Positions 24,301-35,760 are shown, numbered from the stretch's first letter. The stretch: DNA of 64,000 bases from Bimuria novae-zelandiae CBS 107.79 (GCA_010015655.1 ML976683.1:9051-73050), one strand, 5' to 3'. Notes: a model not told the origin generated them from the sequence alone. Made by a program: numbers and translations.

Positions 24301-25754
24301 TCCTCCGCAGGGCTAGGAAAGTGTGGATCCTAGACGACGTATCCCTGCGGGAAGCCATCCTTACGCGGAATCACGATAATCTAATGGGGGGCCACTATGG
24401 CATAGCGAGGACAGTGGAAGTCCTCCAGCGGAAATACTTCTAGAAACGCCTACGGGCTGATGTCCAGAAATACGTCCGCCATTGTGCTTCTTGTCAGTTG
24501 AACAAGATTTGCAGGTATAAGCCACTGGGGTTGCTGGAACCACTCCTACTGGCTACTAAGCCCTGGAAGCACTTCTCTCTGGACTTTGTAACCGAGCTTC
24601 TAGAGTCCATAGATGAGCGAGGGAACTAGTACAACGCTGTACTTGTCCTTATTAACTAGTTTACAAAGTATTCCTGGTACCTTCCCGTTAACAAGACGAT
24701 TACGTCCTAGTAACTAGCCAAGCTACTACTGCGATAGGCTTTTTTAAAGACTAAAGCTCCCGCTTTGCTGGTCACTAACTAAGGGTCCGTCTTTATAAGC
24801 TAATTCTAGGCTAACATATGCTACTATCTAAAGATCTAGAAGCACTTGTCTATAGCGTTCCACCCTTAAATAGATAGTTAGATAGAACGTTAGAACCAAG
24901 AGATAGAGTCGTACCTGCGGATCTATATAAACCACGACTAAGATAACTAGGTAGAGTTACTACTATACGCTAAGTACGCGTATAACTTAAAAAAGCACGC
25001 TATAACTAGCTTTACACTTACTAAATTAGTATTTAGGACTACTCCTACCGCGTTTAATAGGGTACCCGACAAGTACTAGCTTCGTAAACTAGACCCCTTA
25101 CTTTAGGATGGCCTAACTTACTCTAGATAGTTAAAGGACCTGTGTCGGCAGGTCGTCGCACGGATAGAGAAATGGTATAATAGTTAGGAAACGATAGTAG
25201 CGAGTTTGCGCCACGCTTAGGAATAGTACTAATAGTGGTATAATAAGAAGCAAATCCCCGCACACTTCTCCCTAGGCAACGAAGTCCTACTTAATTGCAA
25301 GAACATCGCCTCGACGAAGCTATTAAAGAAGTTTAACTATTATTACCTTAGGCTATTTAAGGTGGTTAAAAAGGTTGAAAGGCTAGCCTACCTGCTTAAA
25401 TTGCCCCTAGCGATGTTAAGGATACACTTTATATTCTATATATTGCTACTAGAGCTATAGCAAGCACTCCTTCTGTTAAAGAACTTTTGCCTTAGACCTG
25501 TTAACGTCCTAGACTACAACGGAGTAGACTACTATAAAGTAGAAGAAATCCTTTGTTATAAAATAGTAGTAGGAGGTCTCTAATACCTTGTAAAATAGCT
25601 AGGATAGTCTAATAAAGACGCGACGTAAGAAATTGCATTCTACCTTAATAGCTATAAGGAAATCCTTAAAGAATACTAGCGTTCCCCTAAGGATGTTACC
25701 CGAAAAGGAAACGGCACAGGGCTAGGATAGCCCCGGCGCAGGAAAGGGGGATAG
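21370..25754 (+). pseudogene. Pol of Gypsy L: protease, RT, RNase H, integrase, chromodomain
   Basis: One plus-strand frame of about 1,460 codons, broken only by TAG/TAA. Protease: ALYDSGAELNLIS, with the DSG at 21,453-21,461. RT: SDGSIKLCVDY, then YLDN (for YLDD) at about 22,799-22,811. RNase H: TDASDFAIA near 23,320 and SDHNNLRYF near 23,550. Integrase zinc domain: GGHYGIARTVEVLQRKYF to HCASCQLNK (24,388-24,500), then the first catalytic Asp in SLDFVTELLES (24,582-24,584). Chromodomain at 25,515-25,680 (VEEIL, LVKW, ATWE-like, NSYKEILKEY). The stretch 23,820-24,650 is almost free of RIP-type changes. It includes an insert rich in Ser/Ala between RNase H and integrase (about 23,880-24,280). 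Stop codon TAG at 25,752. Confidence 0.85.
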
Positions 25755-26039
25755 TAGAAAATAAGAATCTTTATAACTAAGTTATGCAGGAAAGCCCTTT
25801 ATATATTACTAAAAGTAATAGGCGAGGCGCGCACATATTATAAGTATATAAAAAGTAGTTATATAAGTAGATTAAATTCCTTAAGACTATAAATTCTACA
25901 TGCATAAAACAAGGGCTCTAGCTTATAGATAGAGTAGCCTAGAAGCTAAGAAAACTAACTAATCTAGCCCGTTTTAAGATCTAAGGCAAGCCGCGACACC
26001 CCTAAGGGGAGTTAGTAGACTTACACACCTTAGTCCCGC

Positions 26040-26720
26040 TTAGGGCTAGGCTAAAAAGAATCCTCTCGGACAACGCTTCCTAGTTAAGACTTTATAGGGC
26101 TCTCTAGCCCTTGCCTATTAGGCACATAAGCGCCAAAATAGTACTAACGCTTGTCGCGGTTGCTTGCCTCGCCAGTGCAGAAAAAGTGCTCCTAGGTTAG
26201 GTTAATAATAATATTGTTAGGAGCGCCTAAGCCAGCCGAGCTAATCCCTAACTATAGAAATAGTTAAGAAAGTCCTCGGACAGACAGCGGGAAGTAGCAA
26301 GGTTACTATAATAACATACCTTAAACCGCTTTAGGTTCTGCCCAGCAGAGAACTGGCGAGCCTTTCGAAAAGCAACCTTAGAGCCCTTATACGCAGGTTA
26401 TTTTACTAACCGCTTATACTCCTTTGCGTTAACGTTAAAAGCGTCCCGCAGGCTACGCATATAAATAAATACGTTATTTTAAGCCTTCTAGGCCGCGTGC
26501 TTATAGTTAGCTAGTAATAGCTTTAAAGGGTTATCCGTAATGCCCTTGGCCTTGCGCGCTTTAAGATAGGCGGTGGTCTTGCCACTTACACGCCTTATAA
26601 AGAAGCAAAAGATATTCGTTACGCGACGAAACTGCGGCTTAGGCTAGGAAGGGGTTAGAGACAACCTCGGGAAGCCTTCGGCACGAGGATAGTCACTAAC
26701 TAACAAATATCTAGAGATCT
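26040..26720 (-). pseudogene. Antisense open frame downstream of pol in Gypsy L
   Basis: Opposite to gag-pol, a minus-strand frame of about 220 codons with few TAG/TAA. Reading down from about 26,650 it gives FRRVTNIFCFFIRRVSGKTT, YLKARKAKGITDNPLKLLL, MRSLRDAFNVNAKEYKRLV and FRKARQFSAGQNLKRF: basic, protein-like, no domain recognised. A second minus-strand frame (MPRVAYNVK, VGRYVQVARLNKLYIQVLHF) lies just upstream at about 26,690-26,880 and could be an earlier exon or the same gene across a frameshift. It has the same placement as the antisense frame in element J, but no obvious similarity in sequence. Confidence 0.45.
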
Positions 26721-27699
26721 TCGCGAAAGTGCAGCACTTGTATATAGAGCTTATTAAGGCGCGCCACTTGCACATAACGCCCTACTAAAGAAATAGCACA
26801 CGCATAAAGCTGCCTAGCGTTCTATTAAGAGTACTCTTACTTAACGTTGTAAGCAACACGAGGCATAGTTTACACCTAAAAAAATTAGCTAATAAAATAG
26901 CGAAGTAGCAGAAACCGCTTGCTATAACACTAGTATTAAAGCTTATTATAGCTAAACTAGAGTTGGCTACGCCTCTAGATTGGGCGGCATAGTAAGTAAG
27001 AAGGCTAATAAAGAAGCGCTAGACACGCTTTTAAGCTTAATAAGGTTAATTTAAGGCATAATAAAGAAGTAGTAACTAAGGTAGAACAGGCAGAGTTAGA
27101 GCACAATAATAAGAGAAGTAAAAAAGGGATATTAAAGGAAGCCTAAACACAAAAAAGGGCTTACCTTTATACCTACCTTTGTATCTTAAACTTAAATGCA
27201 CATCTACTTACCTAGCTAATACTAACGCCTTACTAGCCGCGCTTTAACGCCTGCCCGTTTAACCCACTTTAATTCTAAAATATTACGGTGTTACAAACAC
27301 ACTAGTTAGGCAATAGTTACTAAAGAAATTTACTTAGTAATTAAAGTAAGGTAATTACCTGCTAATTACATAGTAACTACCTACTATAATTATATCTTCC
27401 GAGCGAGATATACAACGGACGCAAGGCGGACAGTAATCGCCCTCTCTCTAGAACCTAGCAGGCCTAGCGTTACTAAGCTAGTAATAGGCTTACGTAAACT
27501 ACTTAGGGCGTAAGGCGCTTCTCTTAATACGGGTTTCTCTAATAGCGAGTTTTCCTAGAGTTTAGCAATTCACATGAGCACGCAATTACCGCGGCGATAA
27601 CCTAACGCAACGCTATAGCTAATCTACTACTACTCTATAAAGGGACACAGGCTAGCATAGCGGACTCGGGACGAGTCCTTCTTTAGGAGGGGGGGCAGT

Positions 27700-27900
27700 T
27701 ATCAGGGACATTCTTGACCCCCACAAAAGGCGACCCTCGGAGATCCTCCGGATCTCTCTCGGGCCTCCACCGGAGCTGCCCCGGCTCAGTCACGTGGTGT
27801 AGTCTATATATTCCTCTATAGACCCTTTGACATCCGGCAAGGATTTGTCTAATATACACGTTCACCCTGATCCGAATTGCCTGCCACAAAGTGCCTCACA
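27700..27900 (+). repeat. 3' LTR of element L
   Basis: 201 bp, identical in length to the 5' LTR. The first TG is now TA (TATCAGGG). It keeps GATCCGAATTGCCTGCCACA where the left LTR has the T/A forms, so each LTR has lost some bases by transition. It is followed by the target duplication AGAAG. Confidence 0.92.
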
Positions 27901-27905
27901 AGAAG

Positions 27906-29798
27906 ACGTATTAGTCGCTATTATAGACTCCTATATTAAGCTTAATAAAATTAATAGTAATAGTTTTAAAGGCTATTATAGCTCTAATCTTATAGCTAGC
28001 TTGCTGTAAGTTAATTTAATATACTTTACTTTATAGGCATTCTTCGTAGTTAATTATTTAAGGAGCCAATCGAGTAGATAACTATATGCCTATTACGTAA
28101 TTCTATAGTTAATTAATAGCGTTACTGCTTAGAGATCTTATTAGTATATAGAGCTAAGTCTTCCTAAGTAATCTTAGTCTAGACAGTAGAGCAGAGTATT
28201 ATAGCTAATATTAATAAGTAGTAAAAGCCTAAGCAGATTAAGTAAATAAAGCTTTAGTCTAATAGACTACTAGCTAGTGTTTACTTAGTCTAGTAAGGAT
28301 AGTAATATCTTCTACTTGGAAGCCTAATAAATTAGATTAATATAGTGTATTTTCACTAGAGTTAAAGTAGACGTTTAATAATAATAGCCGGGCTAGAGAG
28401 ACTACGCTTATAAAAAAAAGCTTATAATTAAGGCTATACGCTTAAGCTTTATCTTCTTTTATCCTTAAAGTATTAATAGAGGTATCTTAACCTCTCTTTA
28501 TACATGTATAGTTATCTTAGTCCCTCTTATAAGTATAATATTATTAGGTAATGCAGGAGCCTTCTATTAGAATTTAATAGAATTATTATAGATGTAGATA
28601 TTAGTAGCAGGATCTAGCGTCTATAAGTAGATAAGTAAGAAGTTTTAGCACGCTAGCTAATTATTAAACACTAATAAATAAAGAGTATAAGTCTTATATA
28701 GGCGATCGCCTATAGGTACATCGCTTACGTTAAATTTTATTAAATTTAAATTCTACTTTATAGCTTTTATAATTCGTTTACTTTTAATAGCGCCGATTCT
28801 TCTCTTAAATCTTATTTAGTATGCAATTTTTGTCTTTAGCATTAAACTCTATTATCTTTTTTACTTTTTTAAGCTCTTTAACGAATCCTCCTTTGTGTTA
28901 TAAGGTGTTGATGTACAGGCACTGTCCCTAGTAGTGTAGGTCTCCACAGAGACACGGTTTTAATGGCTTTAATATCTTGTCCTGGCGTGGTCTTTTTCAG
29001 TTATTTTTATATAGAGACTCCTTTTAATTTAATGTAGCTATAAATGCTCCACTTTAGGCGGTTAATTTTATTATAATTATATAATATTAGCGTAGGTAAC
29101 TAACCAGTGGATTAGGTAATATTAGCTATATAAAGTTGTTATAAAAGCTTACTTTTACGTTAAATATAGTAATAGCAATAGTAGTAGCGTATTTAAAATT
29201 AATCTATTTAATAGCTTATATAAAATTCTTATAAGGTCTATAGCCATGCGTCTCTAGTAACTAGAGTTATTTAGCCCTATTATAAGTAGCAAGGAAAGTG
29301 CTGCACTATTTTTTAAGGTTCTTTTTTATAAGCGTGTAAAAATTTAGTAGCGTTATAAGTTTTTTAGACCTAATATTCTTAATTAGCTATTATAGGGCTA
29401 TAGAGCTTTTATAGAGTCTTAAGCTAATTATAGAGAGACTCTTAGTTCTTAATTTAATAGACTAGGTCCTGCGTAATTATATTAGCTATATACGCTTTAA
29501 TTTAGCAGATTTTATTTTTAGTTCGCCTGTATTTTTTAAGCTCTCTATAGTAAAGACTTATATCTTAATTATATTACGCTTAAGCTTTAGGGATAGGTTC
29601 TATTGCTGGTGATCCGTCGTCGTTGGCAGCATGGATCTGTGTAGGTTGTAGAGGCTTGTTCAGCATCGGCGGATGTGGCAGGTCTGGATTGATATATCCC
29701 CATACGTCTCCAGCCTCTGTGAGCCTTTTGACAGTATAGATCCACAGTTCCCAGTTGTGTGGCCCTTGAAGGATGATCGACGAGATAGCCTTTAACAT
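27906..29798 (-). pseudogene. Copia T: gag, zinc knuckle, protease, GAG-pre-integrase
   Basis: Minus-strand copia polyprotein starting at ATG 29,796-29,798 (MLKAISSIILQGPHNWELWI). The first 72 codons are intact: VKRLTEAGDVWGYINPDLP is a copia gag N-terminus. Further left come a UBN2-type segment (AYIANIITQDLVY, about 29,470), a zinc knuckle CLCGDLHYWGQCLYINT with its final His lost (about 28,905-28,960), a protease region with APALPNNIILIRGTK-like sequence in one frame (about 28,520-28,560), and GAG-pre-integrase (NYVIGIQLSTRLAP, KVKYIKLTYSKL) near 27,990-28,130. It is interrupted at 27,905 by L and resumes at 19,432. Confidence 0.78.
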
Positions 29799-30050
29799 AG
29801 CGAGATCGCTCTATTGAGTAGGCTCGATACACGGGTAGGTGGGTTGGGAGTCAATGTATGTGTATAAGGGCGGATTAGGCCGGGTTTATAACTGTAAGCA
29901 GGTGGGTAGTATGTGTAAAGTAGTATATTATGTGTGTAATAGTCTAAGTTGCTCTGTGTGTTCTTCCGTGTGTACATGGAGTGATCAGAGGCTCGTATAT
30001 AGAGATAGAGCTAACTCATAAGACTAGTGTCGTTATGTAACATATCTCTA
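29799..30050 (-). promoter_or_regulatory. Probable 5' leader/LTR of copia T
   Basis: Low-mutation sequence directly upstream of the intact start of copia T's gag. It is rich in TGTG/ACACAC on alternate strands and has no recognised coding frame. By position it should contain the leader and part of the 5' LTR, but no partner LTR is in the window, so its ends cannot be fixed. Confidence 0.35.
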
Positions 30051-30785
30051 GACTGCTTACATATTTAAATTTGGCTAAAGTAATAATTAGATTAGCTTAA
30101 TATAGCTATAGTAGGTGTTCAGTTAGGTTATAAAGCTAAAGATAAGGTAATTATATTAATTAATAATCTTTAATAGCTATAGATCTTATATTACTATAGA
30201 TTTTATTTATTACCATAATTATAATAAAATATTACTAGCTACATTTTCCTTTTATTTAACCAATGCGTTATAGTCTCTAGATATTTATAAATTTAAGTCT
30301 TTATTAATAGTATATTTAAATAAGCTATTAGCCCTTTTTTAATAGCTACGAACTAGTCTTAAATACTAAAAAAGACTTCTTTTAATTATTTTAAAAATAT
30401 AAATTAATATAATAGACATGTAATTAATTCTCTACGCTTTTAAAGCTAAAGGTATTTTCCCCTTCAATTTAATAATTATCTTTAATAGATTTAATTAGCC
30501 TAAAATATCTAATCTACGATTACGTAAAAGCTTAACCTTAGTACCTAGTATATTAGATTAAAGAAAGATCAATTAGCTACTTAAGACCATTATTAATATA
30601 AGGGGGAGTAATAAAGCTAAGACGCTAAGCTGTATAGTATACTATATTATTACTTAAAAATAGCTCTTAGTGTATAAAAATAAATGTCTATAAGCGGCTT
30701 TAATAATATAAAACACGTAAAGTAAGGCAGGCCTTTACCTTTTAATTAATTAAATAAATATAATAGTAAAGTAGTATTTTACTTA
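30051..30785. other. AT-rich RIP-type DNA with no recognisable gene
   Basis: CpA/TpG-poor, TAG/TAA-dense in all frames. A purine run ATAAGGGGGAGTA at about 30,599-30,611 resembles a polypurine tract, so the 3' end of a plus-strand LTR element may end here. No domain could be read. Confidence 0.3.
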
Positions 30786-31135
30786 ATTTATAGTGTCTAG
30801 CGGACCCGCGATTATTAATACGAAAAAAATATAAAGAAGTTGTCGGTTCACAGGTAGCAAGGAATGAACAAGTAACTCTCTGTCTTTGGTATCTAGTGTC
30901 TGTATTGTCTGTGTGTTCTGTAATAGTTCTATATACCTTCCTTCCAGTTCTCGTGGATGTGAGCGAGTACCAGGTGGTGTGGAGGCGAAGGGGTTTCGGT
31001 ACAGTATCAGGTTAACTGGAAGTGAGGGGGTACAAGGGTTACACAGTTCCCTTAGCGCGGAAGGCGAGGCAGTGCAGACAGAAGTAATAAATATAATTTT
31101 AAAAAAGTACGAGAGTAAACGCGCGTTAGGCTAGC
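30786..31135. other. Low-mutation patch, possible LTR/leader remnant
   Basis: About 340 bp that keep CpA/TpG and GC, inside RIP-type DNA. It has an 82-codon plus-strand open frame (30,886-31,134) with a low-complexity, Cys/Val-rich start that I do not believe is a gene. Its place just after a polypurine-like tract makes a retrotransposon LTR or leader the likeliest content. Confidence 0.3.
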
Positions 31136-31575
31136 TAATAACTTAAAAAAAGCTACTTTACAAAAAGCGTATTACTTAATTAGTTACTAAAAATACGCGT
31201 ATAAAGTAGAGGGCTAATAAATCTATAAAATAGTACTTAAAGTAATAAGCCTGTAAGATATAAAAATAATTCTAATAAAATATTAAGGTGTTTTAATTAG
31301 CTATTAAGAAGGTCTCTAGGCCTTATAATAAGACTATTAAGCCTATATAGCCCTAAGGTAAGGCTATAAATATTGATAAGGCCATAGTATTAAAATACTA
31401 AATAAATATAAATAATCTAATTAAATAGTATTTATCTATAAGCCTTAAAGACCTTAATACTAAAAATCTTATAATAATACTAATTGTACGCGTCTCTATA
31501 GCCTTATATTGTTAGCTAAGCAATCGCGTCGGGGTGTTGCATGAGTTGACGTGTTGCACGAGCTGCCAAGCTAGG
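31136..31575. other. AT-rich stretch without recognisable gene
   Basis: TAG/TAA-dense; a weak plus-strand frame (TLQKAYYLISY) is not assignable. The last about 75 bp before the TA at 31,576 are little mutated and may be the flank into which transposon C inserted. Confidence 0.3.
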
Positions 31576-31577
31576 TA

Positions 31578-33710
31578 CCGTGTTTTATCAGATGACGCAC
31601 GGGCATCACTTGGCGCACGATTTCCGGATGCCCACACCCACTGCTTTTGAGGCTGTAGAGCTCTATATAAGAGCTATTATCGCGAGATTTTCTAGTAGAG
31701 AGGTCTATAGAGCTTGAACAATTAATTACTAGTAATAATTTACATACGGAACTTTTATAGGAGGCGTATATTTCTTATACGCGTGCTAGGGCTAGATATA
31801 GGCTCCTTATTAATAATAGAAGAGAAATTAACCTTAGTAGCTTTAGGCGCTTTATATAGATAAGGTAGAGTAGTAGAAGTAATTATCTAATGTCTTATAC
31901 CCCTTTAGGATAATTATATATCTTTTTAAAGTTATTTTTTGGCCTTGCGTGTAATACGTGGTTCTTTACGCGCAATAGCCTTGCTACGCTGCTCCTGGAG
32001 GCAGATTTCTTTTGTGGCAAGCCTTATACGCTTCCTCTCCTTAAGCATAGTTTATTTCTGTACTTTCTGCTGCTTTCGTAGAGCAAGTTTCTCCTCCTTC
32101 TGCTGTTGTTTTAACTACTCGTCGGCATCCTTCTGCGCCTGCCTATCTCGGGCGTCTTGGACTTTCGCGGGCGACCAGAGAACAGCGCCTCCATTATACT
32201 CTGGCGGTGCTTTAAGTAGTAAAGGCTTGCCACGCTGTCGCCGCTTTCTTTTATTAATAAGAGCTTCTTTAAGGCAGTTATTTTCGTGCTAGAGAAGCTA
32301 CTTCTAGATGGCCATATAATGGATCGTCTGAGAGAGCTGCTGCGAGTGTTTAAAATAAGTATTTTCGACAACCTCGCGCAGCAAGCGCTCTATCCTTCTC
32401 TAATCTAAAGCGCTAAGTACTAACAAGCCGCTCTTAGAGGACGATGGCTACTCTGCTTCTGCCTTTCTAAACTTTTATAACACTACATCTGCGTTTAATG
32501 GTGAGAGGCCAGTGACCTCAAAGAACTTAACAATCGTCTTATATTTAAACGCTGTATGCCAGGCGCAATAGAACATACGGAAGAAGTCGCGCTTTGTAAT
32601 AAAGGTAAGGTCTTAACAGCTATATATAAAGTCCAAGATCTTAGTAGAGTATGCGCTAAAGAGAAACTTAAAGAGGTAAACGTTAAGTAGCTAGAGAGTA
32701 TAGGTCGCGGAACGAGGAAAGATAGCTAAGAGAATTTAATTTTTATTGTAATATTTAATAAATTCTATTATTATATAGGAGTTATAGTTATTAAGGATAA
32801 AAAGACGCTAAGAGTAACACGCCTTTATATTTATCTTGTAATTAAATACTTATTTTAGCTATTATATGCTAAGCTTGTCGTTTGTCTATTTATTAGCTAA
32901 GGAAGTAAACAAACACTTATACTTTTATAAATTAAAATCTTAAAGCTATAAGTCCTATATTACTAAAAATTGCCTAGTGAATTAAAATTAGTATAAGAGT
33001 ACTACCGTTCCCGTAAATATATATAATTATTATTATTTACTATTTATTACTATTTTATATAACTTACTTTACTTTACTATTTCTATATTTTTAGCGGGAG
33101 AAAATGCGCTTTATCTTTAATAGTATCTTAATTAAAAAGCCTTTTTTGTCTATATTATATATATATTATAGTGTTATATTTTACTATTTAATCTTCTGCG
33201 CTAAAAGCTTAAAGTATAGGCTATATTTAAATACTAAATTAGCTTAGTGCTATAATACGTCTATACTAAAGCTCTAGTATAATGTACGGTTAATACAATA
33301 TTAAGTAATAAAGTAATTAATTTAGTATTTTTAACAGTTTTTCTAGCTATTTTTAAAGTAAAATTCTATATTATTTATCTTATAGGCAATACACCTTATT
33401 AGTAAAATTTATTAATATAATTTATAAAAGCTTGTTTTTACGTGGTGTTAAGGAGGCGTATATTATTAATTTACTAAATATAAGTACCTTAAACCCCGTA
33501 GTAGCGCTTTAATAGCGTTGTTTAATTATAACTATATTTTTTTATAACTATAGTGTAGTTACGTATTTCTTCAGGATTCAGTGATTTTAGAGACTCTAAC
33601 GCAGCCTCAATTGGGTCCATATTAGTGTAGTTATGAGAGGGTGAAGAAGTCGAACATTTGGCGGTAAGCGTGCGCCAAGTGATGGCCGTGCGTCATCTAA
33701 TAAAATACGG
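31578..33710. mobile_element. pogo-like DNA transposon C, complete
   Basis: 2,133 bp between TA dinucleotides (31,576-31,577 and 33,711-33,712). The inverted termini are about 42 bp: left CCGTGTTTTATCAGATGACG, right (reverse complement) CCGTATTTTATTAGATGACG, and both continue with CACGG-ATCACTTGGCGCACG. The single transposase gene is on the minus strand. The termini keep normal CpA/TpG while the interior is stripped. The right TA is shared with transposon D. Confidence 0.88.
31932..33620 (-). pseudogene. Transposase of pogo-like element C, full length but stopped
   Basis: Full-length minus-strand frame of 563 codons (ATG 33,618-33,620 to TAA 31,932-31,934) with no net frame shift, only TAG/TAA stops, so it was killed by point mutation alone. 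N-terminus MDPIEAALESLKSLNPEEIR, typical of the Fot1/pogo group. The C-terminus keeps the family tail: EALINKRKRRQRGKPL, then YNGGAVLWSPAKVQDAR and a Lys/Gln-rich coil (LKQQQKEEKLALRKQQK). The catalytic core between about 32,500 and 33,200 is heavily mutated. The length fits the family (about 550 residues). Confidence 0.85.
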
Positions 33711-33712
33711 TA

Positions 33713-35758
33713 CCGTGTCTGTGCGCGTGCCGAGCCACTTCGCGTGACAAGCCACTTAACACTATAATAGCTCGTGCAAGAATAAGGCTATAGCGCTAAT
33801 TATAATTAATTTATATTATTTATATCTATTAGGAAGCTTAACGTTGCAGCCCTAGCGTATTAATCTAGTTAGGATAGTAGATGCGCCTTCTAAGACCTCC
33901 CTAATATCTAGAGTATTAAAACCACGTTTCTAACGCTTTCTACTCTGTAGAAATAGTTAAGAAGCTTTTCTCTTACTTCTTTAGGATGGCTGTAGAGCTT
34001 TTTCTGTGTCACGGACAGACTTCTAGGCAGCACGCTAAGCTGCCTTTTTAGCTCTCTTCTTCTCCTTCGCCTTCTTAGCTACCTCTCACGCAGCACGCTT
34101 TTCTTACTATATTTTTTCTTTATATAGCTTAGCTACCTTCTTTAGCTTTACTATCTTTACTTTTTAAAGCTACTACTACTTGTCCTCCTAGTTTTTAATA
34201 AAATAATAAATATTTACCTCCCTTACCTTTCTTAGTAACTAAAGGACTAATCTACTATAGTATTTTTAACGCTATTAAAGATCTAGGGTTTTACCTTTTT
34301 TTTTTAATAGCGCCTGCCTTAGCCCATTACTCTTATAGCAGAGTAGCTTATTTTAGGTAAATAAATAGTAAACTAATTAATAAAGCTTCTTTATATCTTA
34401 ACTACCCTAATCCTTTAATATTAATTATATAAGACCATCTATCTTCTTCTAGTTATAATTACTAAGCCCTAATAAAGAGCTATTATCTAATTCTTAATTA
34501 TAAGTAAACCTATTAAGGATAAAATTAAGATTAAGTAGTAGTATTCCCGTTACTCTAAAAGAGCTTAAGATAGTTAATTCTTTAAAAAAGACCTTCTACG
34601 CATTCTAAAATAAGGAAAAAAGTTACTTTTAGTAATAAAAGCTAGGCCCTAGCTTTTATTAAGGTATTATAATAGCTCTACTAAGTCGGCTATTAATAGA
34701 GACTTAAATATTATAACGTTAAGTAGCTAAAGCGTATAAGTTAAATAAGAAAGTAAAATAGTAAGTAAGATCTTATTCTAATTATAATTATTAATAAAGT
34801 CTATAATAATATAAGATCCGTAGCTATCTATAATTTAAAGTTAATATAATTATTAACTTTTCTTTTTTATACACCAATTAAACACCTGTTTAAGCTAGGC
34901 AAGCCTAACATCATTATTTATATAGCTAGAAGGTAATAAAGTAATAAAGACTTTATAATATCCTGCCTTAATATCTTCTACCTAGCTTAATTGGATGCCC
35001 TTGTTGGCGGCCTTATAGATAAGGCTTAGTGGTAGAGCTAATCTATTACCATAGATATATGCCAGGAGCGTGATCTACGCGCGATTACTATTCTAGAGTA
35101 ATATTTTAACTTCCTTTTTCTCTTATATTTGTCTACTAAATATCTTCTTTAATTTACTAATAGTACTAATTAGGCAGCCTTTCTTATTAATATTATAGAT
35201 ATAATAAGGATCTATACGATATTAATCTATCTTATTATATAAAAGGTTAAAAAAGTAACGATATTTATCTACTAAATTAGCGTTATAGCAATTACTATCT
35301 ATCCTAACTGTCTATTATAAGATAAGATAAATACTATATTAGTTAATAAAGCCCGTAATCTAGCTCTCGCTAACTAGCTCTTTTGCTGTTATAGAGACAA
35401 AGTTCCATATTATTTCTCTAGTAGAAGGTATATATCTCTTTATAAGTTTTTTAATATATTGTATAAGCTCCTCTTTTTATTAAGGGTTAAGCTTTTACTA
35501 GTTAATATTCTTAGCTTTATTTAGGGCCTAAACGCGCTTATATCTTCAGGATAACGTGGTCCTATTAATACTATAGGTAGTAACTATTTTTCTATACGAG
35601 AATTTTTCTCCTAAATCTAAAGATTAAATAGCTTTAATCGCATCTTTAATTGCCGCTATATTAATAGAGTTACAACGCGTTAAAGTTAGGGAGTCATTCA
35701 GTCTTTTGGTGTTAGGTGGCTCGGCACGCGAAGTGGCTCGGCACGCGCACAGACACGG
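33713..35758. mobile_element. pogo-like DNA transposon D, complete
   Basis: 2,046 bp between TA 33,711-33,712 and TA 35,759-35,760. The first 34 bp of each end are perfect inverted repeats (CCGTGTCTGTGCGCGTGCCG then AGCCACTTCGCGTG); the similarity continues imperfectly to about 55 bp. The element abuts C with no base between them other than the common TA. Its right end is the left border of the gene island. Confidence 0.88.
33880..35664 (-). pseudogene. Transposase of pogo-like element D
   Basis: Minus strand, RIP-damaged. N-terminus IAAIKDAIKAI then LDLGEKFSYRKIVTTYSINR (helix-turn-helix start; the initiator is probably the ATA near 35,664), then EELIQYIKKLIKRYIPSTRE and the CENP-B-type segment. 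A catalytic core and a Lys/Arg-rich coiled tail (ERWLRRRRRRELKRQLS at about 34,030-34,100) follow. It is closely related in layout and termini to element E (57,191 on), which is much better preserved. Start and end are approximate. Confidence 0.75.
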
Positions 35759-35760
35759 TA

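Larger units (their letters stand above)
19433..27900 (+). mobile_element. Complete chromovirus Gypsy retrotransposon L
   Basis: 8,468-bp LTR element with two 201-bp LTRs (19,433-19,633 and 27,700-27,900) and a perfect 5-bp target duplication AGAAG (19,428-19,432 and 27,901-27,905). Order is LTR, gag, protease-RT-RNase H-integrase-chromodomain, then a 1.9-kb tail with an antisense frame, a polypurine tract (27,687-27,699, GGAGGGGGGGCAG) and the LTR. It inserted into the integrase of copia T. The two LTRs differ at about seven sites, all transitions, so the insertion is young compared with the surrounding wrecks. Pol is nonetheless inactivated by many TAG/TAA codons. Confidence 0.93.

Noticed and set aside
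27901..28950. Long plus-strand frame with only TAA/TAG stops (EDVLVAIIDSYIKL... onward)
   Set aside because: In RIP-type DNA almost every frame lacks TGA, so this is weak evidence. The minus strand of the same DNA gives copia zinc-knuckle, protease and GAG-pre-integrase motifs in order, so the plus-strand frame is its complement.
31939..32292. 117-codon plus-strand open frame rich in Phe, Cys and Ser
   Set aside because: Complement of the Lys/Gln/Glu-rich C-terminal coil of the transposase of element C.
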